From positions 372,001 through 436,000 of the forward strand of contig BGZK01000220.1 of the NCBI GenBank assembly GCA_005406025.1: a stretch of 64,000 bases of DNA. Direction: 5' to 3'. The notes under the pieces are model-generated. The model did no database searches and was not told the DNA's origin. It saw only the letters and a program-made list of their open reading frames with translations. The translations under genes and the position numbers were made by a program. Within the stretch, counting starts at the first letter, position 1. Each line of letters starts with the position of its first letter. The DNA comes from Eumeta japonica (taxonomy: Eukaryota > Arthropoda > Insecta > Lepidoptera > Psychidae). Shown here one piece after another: positions 23,040 through 35,269 of this stretch.

Positions 23040-24470
23040 ATATACATTAATAAATTTCAAAGTGAATCTATTAAGCAACAAATAGTTAAAACACTTTTAT
23101 TTGTAGATATAATGTAAAGAGACGATCCCAAAAAAACACGATGCTCGTGGAAAACCCAGCCATCGCGAAATATATAGATTGGGTCCGTGCTCTGTGGCCG
23201 AGTAGGACATTGATATGGAGGGCGCGCGCCGGATCAAATATCAAAGCTTCCTTTGTTCCACTTACCGCTGACAGCGACGGCGTTGGCAAGCCTGCTATCT
23301 GTCAACTAAAATACATTTTCGTAGAATATCACGATTCAATATTGGTTTCGTATAAAAAATACATTTACTTGAAGTCTTTCTACTACTAGTTTGTAAACTA
23401 CATTTGTGAATTTATTAATGATCCTAAAAAGATAAATAAATTTACGTTATCGTTATTTTCTATTAATTTCCAACAATTTAATATGGCTCACAGAACTCCA
23501 TACCTTATTTATATATCATACGTAATAAGTCTTATTTTCTGCCAAACCGAGCGTCTTACAAATTATTCAGAATATACCTAAAGCGTAAGTGATTCATAAA
23601 CAATAATATACAATTCACGAAGAGTTCCTTAAGTCAATTTCTGGGAAATTCTCTCCTCTTGTAGCAGTTACTCGATTTCAGAAAGCCGTTTGGCTCCACT
23701 GAAGATGTTACCTCACAACACCCCATTACGAGTACCGGGGTTAACAATATGCTGATGAGGCATAAATTCGCTAACTTTTTGACGTATATATTCGAGCGTA
23801 TACACCGATAGCAATATTCTGGATAGTGAACAATGACCGTGTTAAAATGAAATGTTTTATTTTTAAGGAATGGCGCGTGTACTTCCAATAATTTCCCCTA
23901 AATATTTTAGGTACCGAACATTTGTTTAATAATATAGTAATTTTTAATATTACGATAACTTGGTATGTTAATTTTGAATAATGTAACTGATGTTGCTGGC
24001 GTTTTATTATTTAAAATTAACGGGCCCGTGTTGCCATGTGGTCAACCGCGTAAATGCCAAATTTTCTCTATGTCGATACTCACACAACTATATATAATTT
24101 CGCTTTTTGGCCACCACCCGCCCCTGAAGTTTTACGTTTTGCGTCGACTAACAACTATGAACAATTTTGTCTTCCGTTCTCGAAAGTAGATTAGTGGTCA
24201 GTGCTATTGTTTTTATAGAAAAGAAGCAGTGAAGTCTGTGTTCCGAAAATCGACAAAATACTAGTAGTAATAACTGAAGAAAGTGCAGCAATGTACATAT
24301 TTTTTTATGTTAGATACAGCGCCGATTTTAATGAAAGCACTTCTGTAATAGTAATTATCGGATTTCCATTGTATAAACGACATTATATATGAGTACATAA
24401 ATAATATTGTCTGTCTATGATTTCAAAACGACTAAGTTTTATTAAGTTGTTAAAGTTATTTATTCGTATC
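23040..24470. other. AT-rich intergenic, nothing coding
   Basis: A moderately GC-rich patch near 23140-23300 ('ggagggcgcgcgccggatca') gives overlapping frames on both strands (up to 82 codons) with no domain. No repeat boundary seen. Confidence 0.4.
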
Positions 24471-24474
24471 AAAC

Positions 24475-24770
24475 ACTGAAACAACTTTTAAAATATTTTG
24501 TCTGTCTATTTGTTTGTCCTGGACGTCTTCGAAACCGCAGAAACGATCACGACGGGATTTTCACCAGAATGTAGAGGAACAACATTGAGTTATATTTCAG
24601 TACTTTTATCGTTGAAATTTAGGGTTCCTGCATAAAAACGGAAAAACCCTTACTAAAAAATGGAATTATTTTCGGAATTGAATCAAGGTGGTGAAAGGGA
24701 AAGGTGGAAACCAGAGACATCGGGACCAGAATCGGAACTGTTGAAAACCAGTTCGATACAAAGGACGTAA
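24475..24770 (+). repeat. Dispersed repeat fragment
   Basis: 'tttgtctgtctatttgtttg' followed by 'accgcagaaacgatcacgac' and 'gggattttcaccagaatg' has the order of a common lepidopteran repeat. It then passes into 'agggttcctgcataaaaacg' and a short GGGACC/GGAATC-like stretch near 24720-24745. Confidence 0.45.
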
Positions 24771-24989
24771 GAATTCATTCTTAATGAAAAATAAATAATA
24801 GTGAATGAATAAAGTAAAGGTACATTAATTATTAAATTTTACAAAAATAGTTTATTTACAGATAGACGCTACAGTTTTATATAGTGGTATTGACATTTAT
24901 GGCACGAGAATCTCACAAACGACCTTAACGATACAAAAATTTATTTTGACAAAAGTTTTCTTTTCGTTTATATTTCCATTATTTAAATT

Positions 24990-26468
24990 CCCGTGTGCCG
25001 TTTTTTCGAACCCCAGTTCGCCTTCTCAGAAAATTATAACTAAGGTGTCATTCGATGCGTAATTGCACCTAAAACATTTTTGAAAAAATTGAAGTTCCAC
25101 AGAAAGAATTGCAAAAGTTATAATCAATTAATTACAACAAAAATAAGGGGTTTGATATTTAGAATCATATCAAAAACTATTGCATATATGGAAAATTACA
25201 AAAAAAAAGGATTCCTGAGAAGCAGGAAATTTCCTAAACAAAAGCCTTACCTTTCGAAACTTCACCACCAATATTTATAATTTTAATATGGAGATGAAAA
25301 TAGGACTTAAATGGGTGAAGACGCTTCCTCGCTCCCTTAGCAGTTCATTGGGCAAAATTAAAAAATATTTGTAATTATTAAATGTGAATATTAAGACACA
25401 GAAAAGTTTAAGCGCTCTTAGAATACCCGAATTAACAAAATTCTGTTGGATTTGTTTTTGCAATTTTTATCAATTAATTGCGCAATTGGTAATTAAGGTT
25501 TTTTCCAGGTTGAAATTTCAAATGAAATTTCTAATGACTTGCGAACTAAATACCTGAGATTTTTTGCACTCTGGATCTATTTTTGAAAAACTAGAAAATA
25601 TTCCCATTTCGAAAAACTGAGAAGTTTTGTTTTCCTATTTTTTATTGTCAATGGAAATCGTTAAAAAGTAATAAATTCCAGTTATTGTCATAAATTACAT
25701 TTTTTTTTTAATTTGTACTACATTTGTTTAAATAATTCTTAAAATTTAGGTTATATTCCATAATTTACTACATAAAATGCAATTAATAATAAACTAAACA
25801 TTATTAATATTAAGAAACCATTCTTTTTTAAATCAATATTTCTCTTGCTTTAACATTCCACATAAAAAATTGTTTATTTAATAAAGAATTTTAATAAACT
25901 TCAATCGTTATTTTTTCCCTCTAACTTTTTAATAGTCTGTACATTAATGAAAACATTCATCTAATGTTTTTTGATACAAATGTTTTTCTGTTATTTATAA
26001 AATTTTAAATACTTCCGTGTCTTAATCTTGCTTTTATGGGCATTTCTTTATCACTGCAAATTAATCATCTTATAAATTATTGAAGATACGACGAAAACAT
26101 TTAGGATGTTTTTCCGTTCTCCATTAAAAATGGAATAAGTAGAGCTTCGAACCAAAGCTCTCATTTTATTATTTATTTAATAATTCGGTATTGCCGAAAG
26201 AGAAGACTTTTTATAGGCAATTTAGGAATGCACGTTAGGAATCTTTTTTAAATTCCCATGTCTGCAATAGTTTTTAATACATTTGCAAAAAACCCGACCC
26301 CCCTCTTTTTTTTGTGATTTTTTTGTTAATTGTTTGTAACTTTTTCAATTTTTTTATGTGGAACTTTAACTTTTTAAAAACTTTCTAGATGCAATTACGC
26401 ATTGAATGACACCTTGGTCATAATTTTCTGAGAAGGCGAACTGGTATTTGAAAATACCGCACATGTTA
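24990..26468. mobile_element. Non-coding DNA transposon with about 270-bp terminal inverted repeats
   Basis: The left end, with 'cagttcgccttctcagaaaa' at about 25014, is matched by the reverse complement of the right end around 26432-26452. The match runs inward through 'aaggtgtcattc', 'gcgtaattgca', 'agttccaca', 'aaaaactattgca' and 'ggattcct' to about 25265 on the left and 26185 on the right. Divergence between arms is moderate with small indels. The 900 bp core is AT-rich and has no transposase-like frame, so the element is non-autonomous. TTAA is found close to both outer ends (24983 and 26466), but the ends do not align precisely enough to call the target site. Confidence 0.85.
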
Positions 26469-26469
26469 A

Positions 26470-26690
26470 CTAAATACACAGCAAACGTCATGTCAGCTCG
26501 GTAGCTCATAAACTTATTTTGTATTGCGAAAAATGATGTTTGTGATTATAATACGAAATGAAATCAGAATACAAGATGTTTAAAAAACAAAAAGTAAACA
26601 CGTGCCAACGCAATAATCGGAATAAACTCGAGAAGCTTAGCTCACGTGGGTGAAGCCGCGGGCAGACAGTTAATATGCTTTATAAAAAAA
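26470..26690. other. Spacer with Helitron-like 3' end motif
   Basis: 'cacgtgggtgaagccgcggg' followed by 'cagacagttaat' near 26643-26675 is like the GC-rich hairpin near the 3' end of lepidopteran Helitrons or RTE elements. The expected CTAG terminus is not intact. Confidence 0.35.
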
Positions 26691-27390
26691 AACTGGCCAA
26701 GAGTATGTCGGACCATGCTCATCATAAGGTACTGAAGCTGCACTACAAATAAAAAAATTATATCGTTACACTTTATCCATGTTTACCATACAGAATAGTT
26801 AAAGCACATTGTTGCCTATTATTAGAAAAATATTAGATATATCGACAATTACTATTAAACTAGTGTAAACTAAAATACATCAGCAAAAGACCGCATCTTC
26901 ATGACACTTACGTCTTTTGTTAAGAATTTTGTTGAGAAATGCCGTTTTTCGGCAATAACTCAGAAACAGCATATCCAATCACGTTCAAAATATCATTTTA
27001 TTTGGAATTATTTATTAAACGGGGGACAAAATGTCTGCATCTTTCGGAGTAATTATTTTCGAAATAATTCACGTAGTCAGAATAATTACTTAGAAACCTT
27101 AAAGTTGTTTTAAAAGAACTGTCGAAATATGTGCCACTTGTTGATGTTTACCAATAAATTTTGTTTTTCATCTTCAGTTACATGTATGGCGTGACCCCCA
27201 GATATATTTTTTTTGTTATTTATCCTCCAAAATGAGTAGTGGTTTATATAAGACATTTACACATTAAAATTCATCAATATACGTTATGTAGTTTTTTGAA
27301 TAAAATGCCTGTGATGTATGAACCGACGGCCGGACATGAAGAAACTATAAGGACTCCGTTTTTGCCATTTTGACTCGAAACCCTAAAAAA
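26691..27390 (+). repeat. Dispersed 700-bp repeat, copy A
   Basis: Homologous along its whole length to 57780-58500. Shared blocks include 'ggaccatgctcat', 'tcgacaattactattaaact', 'ttttcggcaataact', 'aaaagaactgtcgaaatatg' and 'ataaaatgcctgtga'. It ends with 'tataaggactccgttttt' and 'ccctaaaaaa', the outer end known from the family at 2698. No coding capacity beyond a 70-codon incidental frame. Confidence 0.88.
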
Positions 27391-27734
27391 CTGATCAGAT
27401 TGTGTCGTTTATGACATAACACAAGAAAAAACGATTTCGATGAAACACGCCATGAATTACATTTTTTACATTTTTAATAACTATTACAAACTTGAATTCA
27501 TCCGCAAAAATTAGAGAAACTGCACTTAGTCTATTAAAGTATGTTATAGACAGAAATAACTTATACAACTAAGATATTTAGGTACATATTCTTAGTAATA
27601 AAACCATTGATTGGGTAATACAATGTTGTGTGTTGAACTGTATTAACGGATATATTTTGTATATTGTTTGTAAAAAATTTAAAAATGCATATTTTACTAT
27701 CCAAATTTTTAACAAAATTTGCCTGTACGTCTTT

Positions 27735-27770
27735 TTATGGTTCCGTAGTCAAAAAGGAAGACTTATAATG
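27735..27770 (+). repeat. Fragment of the 'ggttccgta' repeat
   Basis: 'atggttccgtagtcaaaaag' followed by 'gaagacttataatg' matches only the first 30 bp of the repeat at 2698. Confidence 0.5.
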
Positions 27771-27774
27771 TTCG

Positions 27775-30055
27775 CGCCATTATTACCTTTTTTTTGTTCT
27801 ACCCGCTTTTTCTTCCCTTGTCGCTCCTCTCCCTCCGCGCTCACGATACATTCGCTTACCGCAACATCGCTGTAACGAACGCTTGCGTATTCGATGTAAT
27901 CGCTTTATAAATTATACGGTGCTACGAGTGTTAATCCTGTATAAATAAAAATAAGTGCGCGAGAAACGAGTGCCACCAGGACTTTAGGAGGGCCCCAGAG
28001 CACAGCCGCCAAAAATCGAGTGTCGTGACTTCCTATATTTCTCCTATACGCTTTCATTCACATACAGTCCACTTCGCTTCCAACGGACCCCATAAAGGTT
28101 CGATCAAGAAACTGTGGGGCCCGTACATATAATTTCACCATTTCCTTCCATTCATCCATCTATCTGTCTGTTTGCGATTTAACTCAGGGACTCTTATTAC
28201 TAGAAAGCTGTAATTTGGTTTAGATATACAATATTATTCCCTAGTAGAATAAAATCTTACAAAAAAAAATTTTCGCTTACCTGCCTTACACGTTTAATGA
28301 GGGTGTATTTTATTCTCATCTATCCCATGGCATGAGATGTCGTTGGATAGCTAATTTTTAATTGGGGATCCGTTTGCAAAATATTAAGCTTTAAAACGCT
28401 ATTTTTTGAGAATTAAGTGCCTTCCCCCGACAGGTAAACAGTTATTCTTCGATTTGTGAAGAAAATCACTATAATATAATTTATAACGAAGTTATAAGTA
28501 AAACTATGACAGTTTTTACAACAGGTTTTACAAGTTAACGAATAATAGCTAACTTTAAAATATACTTGGAGAAGTAAAAAAGCAAAACTTGTTACAAAGT
28601 ACTTTGAAAATTACTTAGATGTCGTTATTTGTTATGTAAAATAGGCAGTAAACATAAATTTATAAGCCATGTTAAATAAAAAGTGACCTTGACTTTTTTT
28701 CTGACTTGACCGATTTTTTATACACACGTGCACTGCAGCAATGTAACGTTCTTTATCTGATAGTAAGTTTGAAAATATCCTCAAAACGTTTTAATCACAA
28801 GATGTCGTCAGGATATTTTCACGAAATCTAAGTCGAGAATCCTTTCGAGTGCCGTAAACAGCGTTTAGGTCAGAAAAACATATAGAGACACACACACATA
28901 CATACATCACTCTGAAAATAGTAAAAAAAAAATCCCTAGGACCTTAAACGTCAAGATCTGATAGAAACTCGATTTTTGAAAATCGAACTGAAGACTGTAC
29001 CTTCTTTATTTATTGACATCATAAAACATTTAATTTTATTTAAGGGAAGTTGGTAAAACAAAAGTCTGTATAATCTATTTGAATTATTTTGCAAAAATGA
29101 TTATTAGTCGCAAATAATTCACAATATCGGTCGTGATAAAAGGTTAAAGCCAATTAATTAGTAAATGTTTGAAGGTTATTATTGCTAATAAATGTCCAGT
29201 CCAGTGCTACGCCTTATTCATAAATACAGTAGTAAGCCTTGCGATACCCCATGCTGTAAACGCAGACCACAAAAGAGTTTATTCTTGAGGCAAGTCCTCG
29301 AGCCAAGTTCTAAAGTAATGTTCGAATCCGGGTCAGCAAACAAGCGGAGCAGGTAAAGGATATCTACACCGAAAGAAGATTATGTAACGAAATTTCAAGC
29401 AGCACGCAAACGTTTTGCTAACTGCTCGGATTGCGGTCGTTCAACATTCATACAAAAGTTGCGGTAGCTTCTTGACTAAGAGCCTCGGAACCGAAAGGAT
29501 TGCGGCTCCGATCATAACCGTACACGCATTGATTAATATATCAATCGACGATGACTTTTATGTCTTAGAGGGCACGTTGATCCATCGTCATCGCACGCAG
29601 TCACCGCATTGGAGACAACGGTCATTAACAGCTCCCAGCATGGACCGGGCGTGCGTGGAGGACGTGGAGGTCGAAGCCCTAGAATCTATAACAAAAAGAA
29701 AGGAGAGTTTTCACGAAAACTTCAATTGTGAATCTATTTCGACGAATAGAGTTACCTTCTTATTTTAAACAGTCATATGTCAAAAACATTTTCATATTTT
29801 TCGTTTTTTTTTAAGAATTGCATTCAGTCTTTCTATCACCTTCGATGAGACATTAAATTGGCTTTACTTGATATCTATGTCCATGCAAAAAAAAAATCAT
29901 ATTTTGGCAAAACGGAAATGTTCTTAAATGAATAAACAATATTTCAATTTAAATCAAGTTGCAAAAGTCAGTCAGTTATCACTAATTTTCACTTGTGAAA
30001 AGTCAGCCATTATAAAATTATTTAAGACTAGCTCCCTTCAGCGGCTCCACCTGCC
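27775..30055. other. Intergenic, no gene supported
   Basis: Repeat fragments with 'catctatctgtctgtttgcg' near 28150 and a CA/CATA microsatellite near 28885-28910. A GC-richer stretch at 29400-29700 has a 117-codon plus-strand frame without recognisable domain. 'gttcgaatccggg' at 29320 is a B-box-like sequence without a matching A-box. Confidence 0.4.
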
Positions 30056-30059
30056 TCGA

Positions 30060-30640
30060 CAAAGAACTAACTCTTTCATCTTATACGTCAACCGATCACA
30101 ATTTAGATCAGTGAATTTACATAAACCGAAATCCGATCACTATCCCGTTCTCAATTATGATCCCAACCCTTCTTTCGATGCCAATTGGAATTTGATTCCA
30201 AATCCATTCTTAATCTAAGTACATTACAACTCTGGTTCCACTGTCGATAACAGTCATGCTCTCTGTTATATATTATATTCATATTGAGGGCGGCATGTGG
30301 GCAGCCCATAGACAATGATTGTTTTCGGTCAAACGAAAGGTTTTGATTATTATATTCTATTGATTAAAAAAAATGATTTAAAAAGAGTATTAATTGAGTG
30401 TATTAAGAATTGCACCCACAATAAAGAATATAACACTCTCAATACTGATTTTAGTACTGCTCCTTATTTCGATTCCGATCGCTCTTGATTCTAATTTTAC
30501 TCCCACAATCGATTTCGTCTCGGTCCCATTTTCTATTTCGATACCTCCCAGTCGTAATTCTCGATTCTACTCCCCGTCCTCGTTTTGCAATTTAAATTCC
30601 GCTATTTCCGGACAGGGTCCTGATTTGGATGAGATCGGAT
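30060..30640 (+). repeat. Degenerate hexamer-like repeat, locus 2
   Basis: Long stretch of loosely repeated GATTCC/GATCCC/GTTCTC units, for example 'tgattccaaatccattctta', 'atttcgattccgatcgctct' and 'tctcggtcccattttctatt'. Part of it (30508-30545) aligns with 34060-34100, so these are related dispersed copies and not just similar composition. The 93- and 96-codon frames through it arise because stop codons are rare in the unit. Confidence 0.6.
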
Positions 30641-30659
30641 CAAATCAATCATTAATATT

Positions 30660-32040
30660 TAATGATCAAGGTTAAATTTAGACTATATTATTCGGAAGTA
30701 GTGTTGCTTTTATGAGTAAATGAATTTTTAAAATCTGTAACATCAATACGCAGATGAAGTCAAGGCGAAATGCTAGAAGTCAATTTTACTTAAGAAGCTT
30801 CGTATTAGTGAATAAATTTTTAAATCGGTTTAGTAGTTCAATTCAAGAGTACAATCAGGAGACGAGATTGGGTAGATATGCTATTTTTTATTGAATGGAA
30901 TATGGGTGGAGACGTGAGTATAGATATCGATGTCAGTATGAGTATGGGTGTATGTAAACTTTGATTATCTTTTAATTGAGTGAACATAGATTTTACATGA
31001 ATAACATTTTATATTAAGCGATTTCGTAGAATTTGATGTATTCCAAAAAAAAAATGGAAAACATTTTTTTAAATAATTTCTAAACTAGTATACCGATGGA
31101 TTCCAAAAGCTAATAAGCTCTATTCCTAATAAAACAACGTTGATTTCTGCAAACATCAACGAAATTGGTTCGAATGAAGGTTCGGAACTCGCCTGCAAGA
31201 TCAATTGTTGCCCAGATTCATTTAAGCTTCTACACAAAATATCTTTGAAAACAATTTTAGAATTTATAATGTGATCGACGTTGTCTTTCTGATTGAACGA
31301 GTCGTTAACACACATCACTGAATACACGTAGTCGTTAAAAAGCCAAATATAACTACTGTCTATGCGATAAAAAAAAATGTTTTAGTGAATGCAATCCTGC
31401 CCTTCAAAGCGTCTGATTTTGTGTTAATTGTCATAGCGAAGGTTGCTTTCGTTGAGAATTATTTTCTTGTCGTTTGGAAAGACTAATTAGGCCAGATGGA
31501 GTAAGGTTAATGCGAGGATGTACACAGTATTATAGGGGTGTGTAAATTCAGCAGTGGTCATGCACTAGTCTAAGCGAGTCATCACTAATTTAGAGCAGTG
31601 ATAGCTCTATAATAGGGCATTTAACTCTAAACCCTGAAGTTGTGGATTAAATTACCAACATGTACCAAAGAGTTTTCTAAGCTTATATTTATGAAAAAAG
31701 AAATATATTACATTTGTTTAAACAATAATACCACTCGTTAACAATAAAGGGAAACGTGTAAATAAATCCATACTCTGGAGGTAGGTGAAAATTTACGCCT
31801 GTTCTGTGTAAAACAAAAGTCTATGGGTTTAAAACGTTGTCTCAATCATTGATTTTGATTTAGGATTAAAGGAGACACACGTACTGACAAAAATTAAACA
31901 CCTTTGAAAAATAATATAAGAGAATTTTCATTGTGGGTCGGAAGAATTCGATGCACTTTCCATAAAACGTCTACAAACCTACACCGAATATTACATCTAG
32001 ACGAGATCGAGGAGCGTCACAATTCGAAAACGAACCTCGA
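30660..32040. other. AT-rich intergenic, nothing recognised
   Basis: An 80-codon minus frame at 31085-31327 has no recognisable domain. Fragments like 'taaatcggtttagtagttca' near 30822 belong to common dispersed repeats. Confidence 0.4.
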
Positions 32041-32049
32041 GAAATTTTT

Positions 32050-32240
32050 AAAATGCAACTCCGTCGATGCCGCAGGGCGCATTCGGCGGGCGCGGCGGAC
32101 ACGGGCGATGCCGAATGCACGCGGAATACGGATACGTGTGAGAGCCCGGTCAACGTGTTTGCCGAACAAATCCAGCGGCGGCCGCTGTTTGCGGACCGCC
32201 CCGGCGCCGGGGCCGGCCGCGCCCGACTTCGATTCTTTGA
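32050..32240. promoter_or_regulatory. GC/CpG-rich island, candidate regulatory element
   Basis: Very GC-rich, for example 'gcgcattcggcgggcgcggc' and 'ccccggcgccggggccggcc', in otherwise AT-rich DNA. Frames are open on both strands (60-131 codons) simply because of composition; none has a domain or a better case than its antisense. Confidence 0.35.
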
Positions 32241-33230
32241 ACTTCTTTGAGGTATTATTGCTTTGTAAATTTTCTTCGCAACATGCTGAATATTTATGAA
32301 TCACTTAAACTGGACCGGGCGAAGCGCTAAAAGGTATACGAGATTTCTATTCAAATACGTTCCTCGAATATATAAATATTAGTTCCTACAGAATTTTTTC
32401 GTAGTTGTTTCCATAACTTAAAGGAATATTAAAGAAACAGATACATATTTTTGGCACGAATATGCTCATAATTACGAAAAGAAGTAAATGATCAGTATCG
32501 GTTTATTTTATAGAAAAGTACCTTTCATGAGTCTTGTGCGCAGTATTTTGTGCTCACAGTAGTACTATTTTTTGATAGTATTTTAAAGAACAAATCAGTA
32601 TGCGAAAAACCAGAGAGATCACCACCGCCCTTGGACATTTACAATTCGAGAGGAATTACTAGTACGTTGCCGGCCTTTGGAGAAGGCATTAGATATCTGA
32701 AGGAGGGGGGAGTGGGCACTCGGAACTCTACATATTGAACGAAGCGCAACTGCACAAGTTGCTACTTCTTACCTGTATTCTGTGGGTTTGTGCTATCTGC
32801 CCGGTCGCGAAACAGTATTCTCGTGTTGCGCCCGAGTTGACCACATTATTTTTCTGCCACAAAAAACCTGGTCGTTTAAAGACTTTTTATCTACTGAAAA
32901 AACCAAAGCATTTGTTTTTACAGTACATAAAAAGTATTTGTACAACGTACTTAAAATTATAAATTTAACTAGATGGATTGAAATGAAAGCTATGTGGTTT
33001 TTTTATCCTTAAATCGCATTTCAACTTTACATAACAATAATATTGTCGTACCGTTAAGAGCAGTATACTGGTTGAAGATACTATCTCATATTTCATATTA
33101 AGATACTTAATTACATCTCAAACACACAGTAAATACAATATAAATTTCATTTTAAGATAGTGTACAGATTGTTACTATAAGAACATTTTCATAGTAACTT
33201 AGGTAAGGTATTAAGTCGCTCAACACAAAC
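32241..33230. other. Intergenic with a small repeat fragment
   Basis: 'agaggaattactagtacgtt' followed by 'gccggcctttggagaagg' near 32650-32690 resembles a widespread lepidopteran repeat ('gcgttgccggccttt'). Otherwise nothing recognised. Confidence 0.4.
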
Positions 33231-33234
33231 CGTC

Positions 33235-33400
33235 GCAGACGTTTCATGGCCTCTGCGGGCCGCGCCGCAGCGCGCCAAATGCAGTCGCCGTCCAAATCCG
33301 GGCGGCGCGGCCGGCTTCCAGCACAACCATCGTTGAATGAACTTCGGCAGTTTCGTCTCGCTTTATAGTCATATTCGGCTGCAACGGCTTTAAGATTGAG
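33235..33400. promoter_or_regulatory. GC/CpG-rich island
   Basis: 'gcgggccgcgccgcagcgcg' and 'gggcggcgcggccggcttcc' within AT-rich flanks. No coding evidence. Confidence 0.3.
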
Positions 33401-33879
33401 TAGCACTGGCGGACTGTGAATGTGCTTCCACTGTGACTATTGCTTATTATCTTGCACTTGATCGTTTTAAAGTATGTGCAATTTCAGATTCACGAATTCA
33501 AAAAGTTTAAGAGCCAAGTGAAAGATTGAGCATAAATCGTATGACCATCAAAGATAGTAATGTGAGGACTGAGTATCTTATAACACATGAATCCGATGAA
33601 AAATTAAAAGAACAAAATATTAAAAATTTTTATGGTTGTTTTTTTAATACGTTAGGTGGGCTTTAGTCTAGGAGACGTTCCTTAGTTTTCTTAAGTAGTA
33701 ATTATCTTATTTACTGAATTCCCGCTTTCATTTCATTTTATCGCTAAAGTAGTAAATATGTAAAAAAATTTTTAATTGCTAATTTTTCTAATTGGGCTCA
33801 CTTTTAGTGCTATGTACTATTAACAGCTTTTGCTAGTGCCTTCGCCCGCGTGGACATAAAATTAGTTCCTTCATCTTTT
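33401..33879. other. AT-rich spacer, nothing recognised
   Basis: No motif or repeat boundary seen. Confidence 0.4.
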
Positions 33880-34130
33880 ATATTGAGCAATCTTTCTGCT
33901 AAATGTGATTCCAATCCTTCTCCAGTTCTGATGTTAATTTCGGTACCATTGTTGGTTCAATTCAAGTTTTGTTCTAAATTCCGATTCTGGATCTACTTTA
34001 CCCGATCTTACCCTGGTCCTATGATGTTGATTCCGATGGTGGCCCCTCTTTCGATTCCGTTAGCGACCGATTTTGACCTCGGTTCCATTTTCTATTCCGA
34101 TACTGTCTCCGTTCTTGATCCGCTATATCG
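33880..34130 (+). repeat. Degenerate hexamer-like repeat, locus 3
   Basis: 'gtgattccaatccttctcca', 'aattccgattctggatctac' and 'tcggttccattttctattcc' continue the same GATTCC-like theme as 30060-30640. The 101-codon frame across it is explained by the repeat. Confidence 0.6.
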
Positions 34131-34239
34131 AATATTTAATAAATTCGCGGTATAGATATGTCCCAACCTTTTGTCTTGTCGTCTGTATAAGTCAGATACC
34201 CATTAAAGAGGAAATGGATATTATTCTCGAGAAGCCTGC

Positions 34240-34960
34240 CCTTTGTTAACTACTATTCAAAGTGGTCGAGTAAGTTTAAATGTCGAAGACAAAGCATCGA
34301 AAACGACCTTCATGCCAGCCGGTTATATGGAAGTCTCATTGCAAGAATTTATAGGAAAAGTATACAAAACAATATTGGAAGATGAAAGAATGAAGGTCAA
34401 ATCGATATGTGAAAAAGTTAGACTTACTGCCATCATACCAACCAATATTATTCTTAACCATCTTTATATGACAAAAGAGACCGCAACATGGGTGCTGCAA
34501 ATTCTACCGCAGCGTCAAAACCAAGTGTGTCTGGAAGCTGTTCTCAGTTTTTGAAGCTACATGAAAAAGTCCAGTAAAGGTATTGCTGAATTGTTACCGG
34601 AGATGAAACCTTATTTGATTATTATGACCCTGAGCGCAAGCAAAAATCGATGCAGTGAAGTAATAAACAAACACCTCATCCCAATACATTAAAGATTTTC
34701 GAACAAAAAGGTAACAACAACCTTTTAGTATAATTAGGGGATATTGCTGATAGACGAAAAAAGTAAAAGTTTCAACATCATTTAAGCGTATTATCTCCAC
34801 ATTTTATTACAATCATCAAGTATGGTATTTGCACAACGCCCAGAAAAGGAGAAAAATTGGCTAAAGGTTTAATACTTCTAAGTAATAACGCTTCGATTCA
34901 ATTGAACATATTACAAATACTGATGCACGTGATTGTGGATTCAAAATCATAGATCACATA
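34240..34960 (+). pseudogene. mariner transposase pseudogene, central part
   Basis: From 34240 the plus strand encodes 'ILEDERMKVKSICEKV' (family 'I.EDxRxxVxxIAExL'), 'NHLYMTKETATWVLQILP' (family 'LhMxKxSARWVPRxLT') and 'VCLEAVLSFLKLHEK', then 'IVTGDETLFDYYDPERKQKS' near 34590-34650 with the first catalytic D intact. The second block reads 'LILLSNNAS', where the family has 'LLHDNAP', so the second catalytic D is N. The third block is not found. A frameshift near 34545 separates the DNA-binding and catalytic parts. The sequence is related to the SETMAR-type mariner lineage. The N-terminal helix-turn-helix and the last third are missing. Confidence 0.85.
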
Positions 34961-35029
34961 TGGCATACATATGGCAGCGGATTATGATAGATTTCCGCTC
35001 TCATATGCCAAAAAAGTAATTAGGGCTGC

Positions 35030-35260
35030 GAGCCCGGATGAGTGACAAAAAGAGATACGCCGAAGAAAGCACCGGGAAAGTCACTAAATGCTTCTTTCCC
35101 TGAGTAGAACAAGCATACCAGGCCCTCAGACAAACAGACATGACGTCCGAAATAATGCAAACGGCCCCGATGGACAAATAGCCCATCACACCCGCGCCCA
35201 AGCCTCGCCGCCGATGTCATCACACCGCACTATGCTCACGTTACATACAATTTTCGAGGT
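35030..35260 (+). pseudogene. Possible retrotransposon ORF fragment
   Basis: 'SDKKRYAEESTGKVTKCFFP' near 35038-35097, followed by 'VEQAYQALRQTDMT', resembles a linker found late in some lepidopteran non-LTR ORFs, and the block is clearly GC-richer than its surroundings. I could not identify a diagnostic catalytic motif. It directly follows the mariner relic, which may have inserted into it. Confidence 0.3.
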
Positions 35261-35269
35261 CGATTGACC

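Noticed and set aside
29300..29340. B-box-like 'gttcgaatccggg' as a SINE or tRNA
   Set aside because: No A-box at the expected distance and no cloverleaf.
29415..29768. 117-codon plus-strand frame
   Set aside because: No recognisable domain, no clear splice sites or promoter. Could be a real exon but cannot be supported from sequence alone.
31085..31327. 80-codon minus-strand frame
   Set aside because: Looked briefly like an ORF fragment of a retroelement, but no conserved block could be matched.
31904..32304. 131-codon plus frame and 95-codon minus frame
   Set aside because: They overlap on opposite strands over a GC-rich island and neither shows a motif.
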